The translations under genes and the position numbers were made by a program. From Cryptomeria japonica (Eukaryota > Streptophyta > Pinopsida > Cupressales > Cupressaceae), in contig NC_081415.1 in the NCBI RefSeq assembly GCF_030272615.1, positions 631,641,041 through 631,705,040 on the forward strand: a stretch of DNA of 64,000 nt. Reading direction: 5' to 3'. Position 1 is the stretch's first letter, and every line of letters starts with the position of its first letter. Under the pieces are notes generated by a model. It had not been told where the DNA came from. It saw nothing but the letters and a program-made list of their open reading frames with translations, and did not search any database. Shown one piece after another: positions 61,740-64,000 of the stretch.

Positions 61740-63712
61740 TTCTTAAGGGGTCATATGGTGTCCTATGACCCCTTAGGACACGATATGACCCCTTAGGACA
61801 CCATATGGTGTCATTATGGGTCGTATGGTGTCCTAAGAGGTCATTAGGTGTCTTATGACCTTTAGGACACCATATGACTCCTTAGGTGTCGTTAGGGCTC
61901 ATATTGTGTCCTAAGGAGTTATATGGTGTCCTATGAACCCTTAGGACACCATATGACTCCTTAGGTTTTGTTAGGGGTCATATTGTGTCCTAAGGGGTCA
62001 TAGGGTGTCCTATGACTCCTTAGGACACTATAAGATCCCATAGGACACCATATGGTGTCATTATGGGTCATATGGTGTCAGATGAAGGACACCATATGGT
62101 GTCGTTATGGGTCATATGGTGTGTTAATGGTTCATATGGTGTTGTATGACCCCTTAGGACACCATATGGTGTTGTTATGGGCTATATGGTGTTTTAAGGG
62201 GTCATATGGTGTTCTATGACCCCTTAAGGGGTCGTTAGAGGTCATATTGTGTCTTATGACCCCTTAGGATACAATATGGTGTTGTTATGGGTTGTATGGT
62301 GTCCTGAGGGTTCATATGGTGTCCGATGACCCCTTAGGGCACCATATGACCCCTTAGGATACAATATGCTGTTGTTATGGGTCGTATGATTTCCTAAGGG
62401 GTCATATGGTGTAGGACACCATATGGTGTCATTATGGGTCTTATGGTGTGCTAAGGGGTTATATGGTGTTATATGACCCATTAGGACACCATATGACCCC
62501 TTAGGACACCATATGGTGTTGTTATAGGTCGTATAGTGTGATAAGGGGTCATATGGTGTCATATAACCCCCTAAGGGGTTGTTAGGGGTCATGTTATGTC
62601 CTAAGGGGTCATATTGTGTCCTATGACCCCTTAGGACACAATATGGCATTGTTATGCATCGTATGGTATCCTAAGGGGTCATATGGTGTCCTATGATCCC
62701 CTAGGACACCATTTGACCCCTTAGGTGTCATTAGGGGTCATATTGTGTACTGATGGGTCATATGGTATCCTATGACCCCTTAGGACACCATATGGTGTCG
62801 TTATGGGTTGTATGGTGTCCTAAGGGGTCATATGGTGTCCTATGAACCCTTAGGACACCATGTGACCCCTTAAGACACCATATAGTATCATTATGGGTTA
62901 TATGGTGTTGCTAGGGTTCATATTGTGTCTTAAGGGATCATATGGTGTCCTATGACCCCTTAGATGTCATTAGGGGTCATATTATGTTCTAAATGGTCAT
63001 ATGGTGTCCTATGACCCTTTAGGACACCATATGACCCCTTAGCACACCATATGGTGTCAATATGGGTTATATGGTGTCCTCAAGGGTCATATAGTATCCT
63101 ATGACCCCGTAAGACACCATATGACTCCTTAGGACACCATATGACCACTTAACCATATGACCACTTAGGACACAATATGGGGTTGTTAAGGGTCATAGTG
63201 TCGTAAGGGGTCATATTGTGTCCTATGACCCCTTAGGACACCATATGACCCGTTAGGACACAATATGGGGTTGTTAAGGGTCATAGTGTCATATGGGGTC
63301 ATATTGTGTCCTATGACCCCTTAGGACACCATATGACCCCTTAGGATACAATATGGTGTCGTTATGGGTCGTATGGTGTCCAAAGGGGTCATATGGTGTC
63401 TTATGACCCCTTAGGACACCATGATATGACCCCTTAGGACACAATATGGTGTCGTTATGGATCATATGGTGTCTTAAGGGGTCATATGGTGTTCTATGAC
63501 CCCTTAGGACATCATATGACCCCTTAAGGACATAATATGGTTTCGTTATGGGTCGTATGGTGTCCTAAGGGGTCATATGGTGTCCTATGACCCCTTAGGA
63601 CACCATATCACCCCTTAGGTGTCGTTAGGGATCATATTTTGTTCTAACGGGTCATATGGTGTGTTATAACCCCTTAAGACAAAATATGACCCCTTAGGAC
63701 ACATTATGTTTG
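61740..63712. repeat. Tandem repeat of self-complementary units
   Basis: About 2 kb built from GGTCATATGGTGTCCTA, its complement TAGGACACCATATGACCCC, and GTCGTTATGGGT spacers. Each CCATATGG and CCTTAGG/CCTAAGG core is itself palindromic. A larger unit of roughly 90-120 bp repeats with substitutions throughout. Confidence 0.93.
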
Positions 63713-64000
63713 GAGAGAGAGAAGAGAGGGAGAGTGTTCATAAATAGATAGGGGCAATGGAAAGGGAGAGAAAGGTGGAGAGAGAGGGAGAGAACTAAAG
63801 GGTGGACAATTAGATAAGTGAGAAACCTAGAGGGGGAGAGAGAGGTGGGTAATAATATAGGGAGGGAGAGGTAGTGAGGTGAATAGGGAGGGAAGGAGAG
63901 CCCTAGATGTGGGGAGAAAGAGGATAGAAGGGTTCGATAGTGAACAAGAGAAATGAGTGGGAGGGGAGAGAAATAATAAGAGAGTGAGAGAGAAGAGAGA
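63712..64000 (-). repeat. Right arm of a large inverted repeat, runs off the window
   Basis: GA-rich; in reverse complement it aligns with 60395-60690 essentially base by base apart from small changes. It continues past the window end. Confidence 0.85.

Noticed and set aside
60342-61768. Several open frames of 70-130 codons rich in Ser, Leu and Pro
   Set aside because: They are translations of CT-rich repeats and are open because the sequence lacks stop-forming bases; no motif or splice structure.
62254-62649. 131-codon frame with repeated YDPLGHxxT-like peptides
   Set aside because: It is the translation of the palindromic tandem repeat; the periodic peptide follows from the DNA repeat.
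61740-63712. CRISPR-like regular repeats
   Set aside because: The context is a plant nuclear genome, the repeats are contiguous and self-complementary without unique spacers, and there are no cas genes.

Overview
The window is nuclear DNA of a seed plant. It is AT-rich, poor in genes and packed with old, nested transposable elements, which fits a large gymnosperm genome. The one intact gene is a BAHD acyltransferase (minus strand, 6247-7931). Its HxxxD block and surrounding sequence resemble the yew (Taxus) taxane acyltransferase clade, so a conifer of or near the yew family is my best guess. This is inference from recognition, not a database match.

Layout. 1-4.3 kb: retroelement debris (a Ty3/gypsy gag fragment, an LTR edge preceded by a polypurine tract, a plant-mobile-domain relic). 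4.3-6.2 kb: empty apart from a 102-bp retroposon. 6.2-8.4 kb: the BAHD gene, one intron, duplicated upstream sequence. 8.9-9.25 kb: a tRNA-type SINE with an 18-bp target duplication. 9.3-16.36 kb: a roughly 7-kb LINE on the minus strand with recognisable target duplications and an extra ORF after its RNase H. 17.8-18.5 kb: a truncated second LINE. 19.0-19.7 kb: a minisatellite. 20.4-22.7 kb: a decayed DDE-transposase-like gene. 22.9-23.2 kb: a hAT-like MITE. 23.3-24.5 kb: GA/TA microsatellites with an interspersed repeated spacer. 25.16-32.2 kb: a Ty1/copia element with both LTRs, a perfect 5-bp target duplication and many stops.

34.3-59.7 kb is best read as a four-level nest. An old minus-strand copia (gag and integrase at 55.6-58.4 kb, RNase H tail at 36.4-37.0 kb) was invaded by a minus-strand Ty3/gypsy derivative (37.0-55.6 kb, G-patch-containing gag, no pol seen). 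That was invaded by a plus-strand LTR element (43.4-53.6 kb) with a gag carrying four CCHC knuckles and a second ORF of unknown function in place of pol. That element in turn carries a probable 3.5-kb solo gypsy LTR (44.4-47.9 kb). A second solo LTR and a second hAT-like MITE also sit inside the gypsy derivative.

60.2-64.0 kb is a fold-back structure. A CT-rich arm at about 60.4-60.7 kb reappears inverted as a GA-rich arm at 63.7 kb to the window end. Between the arms lie a degenerate repeat with a period near 800 bp and about 2 kb of tandem repeats built from self-complementary motifs.

The genes do not form a pathway. Functionally the window is one specialised-metabolism enzyme gene embedded in layered transposon sequence. 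All coordinates and alignments were made by eye.
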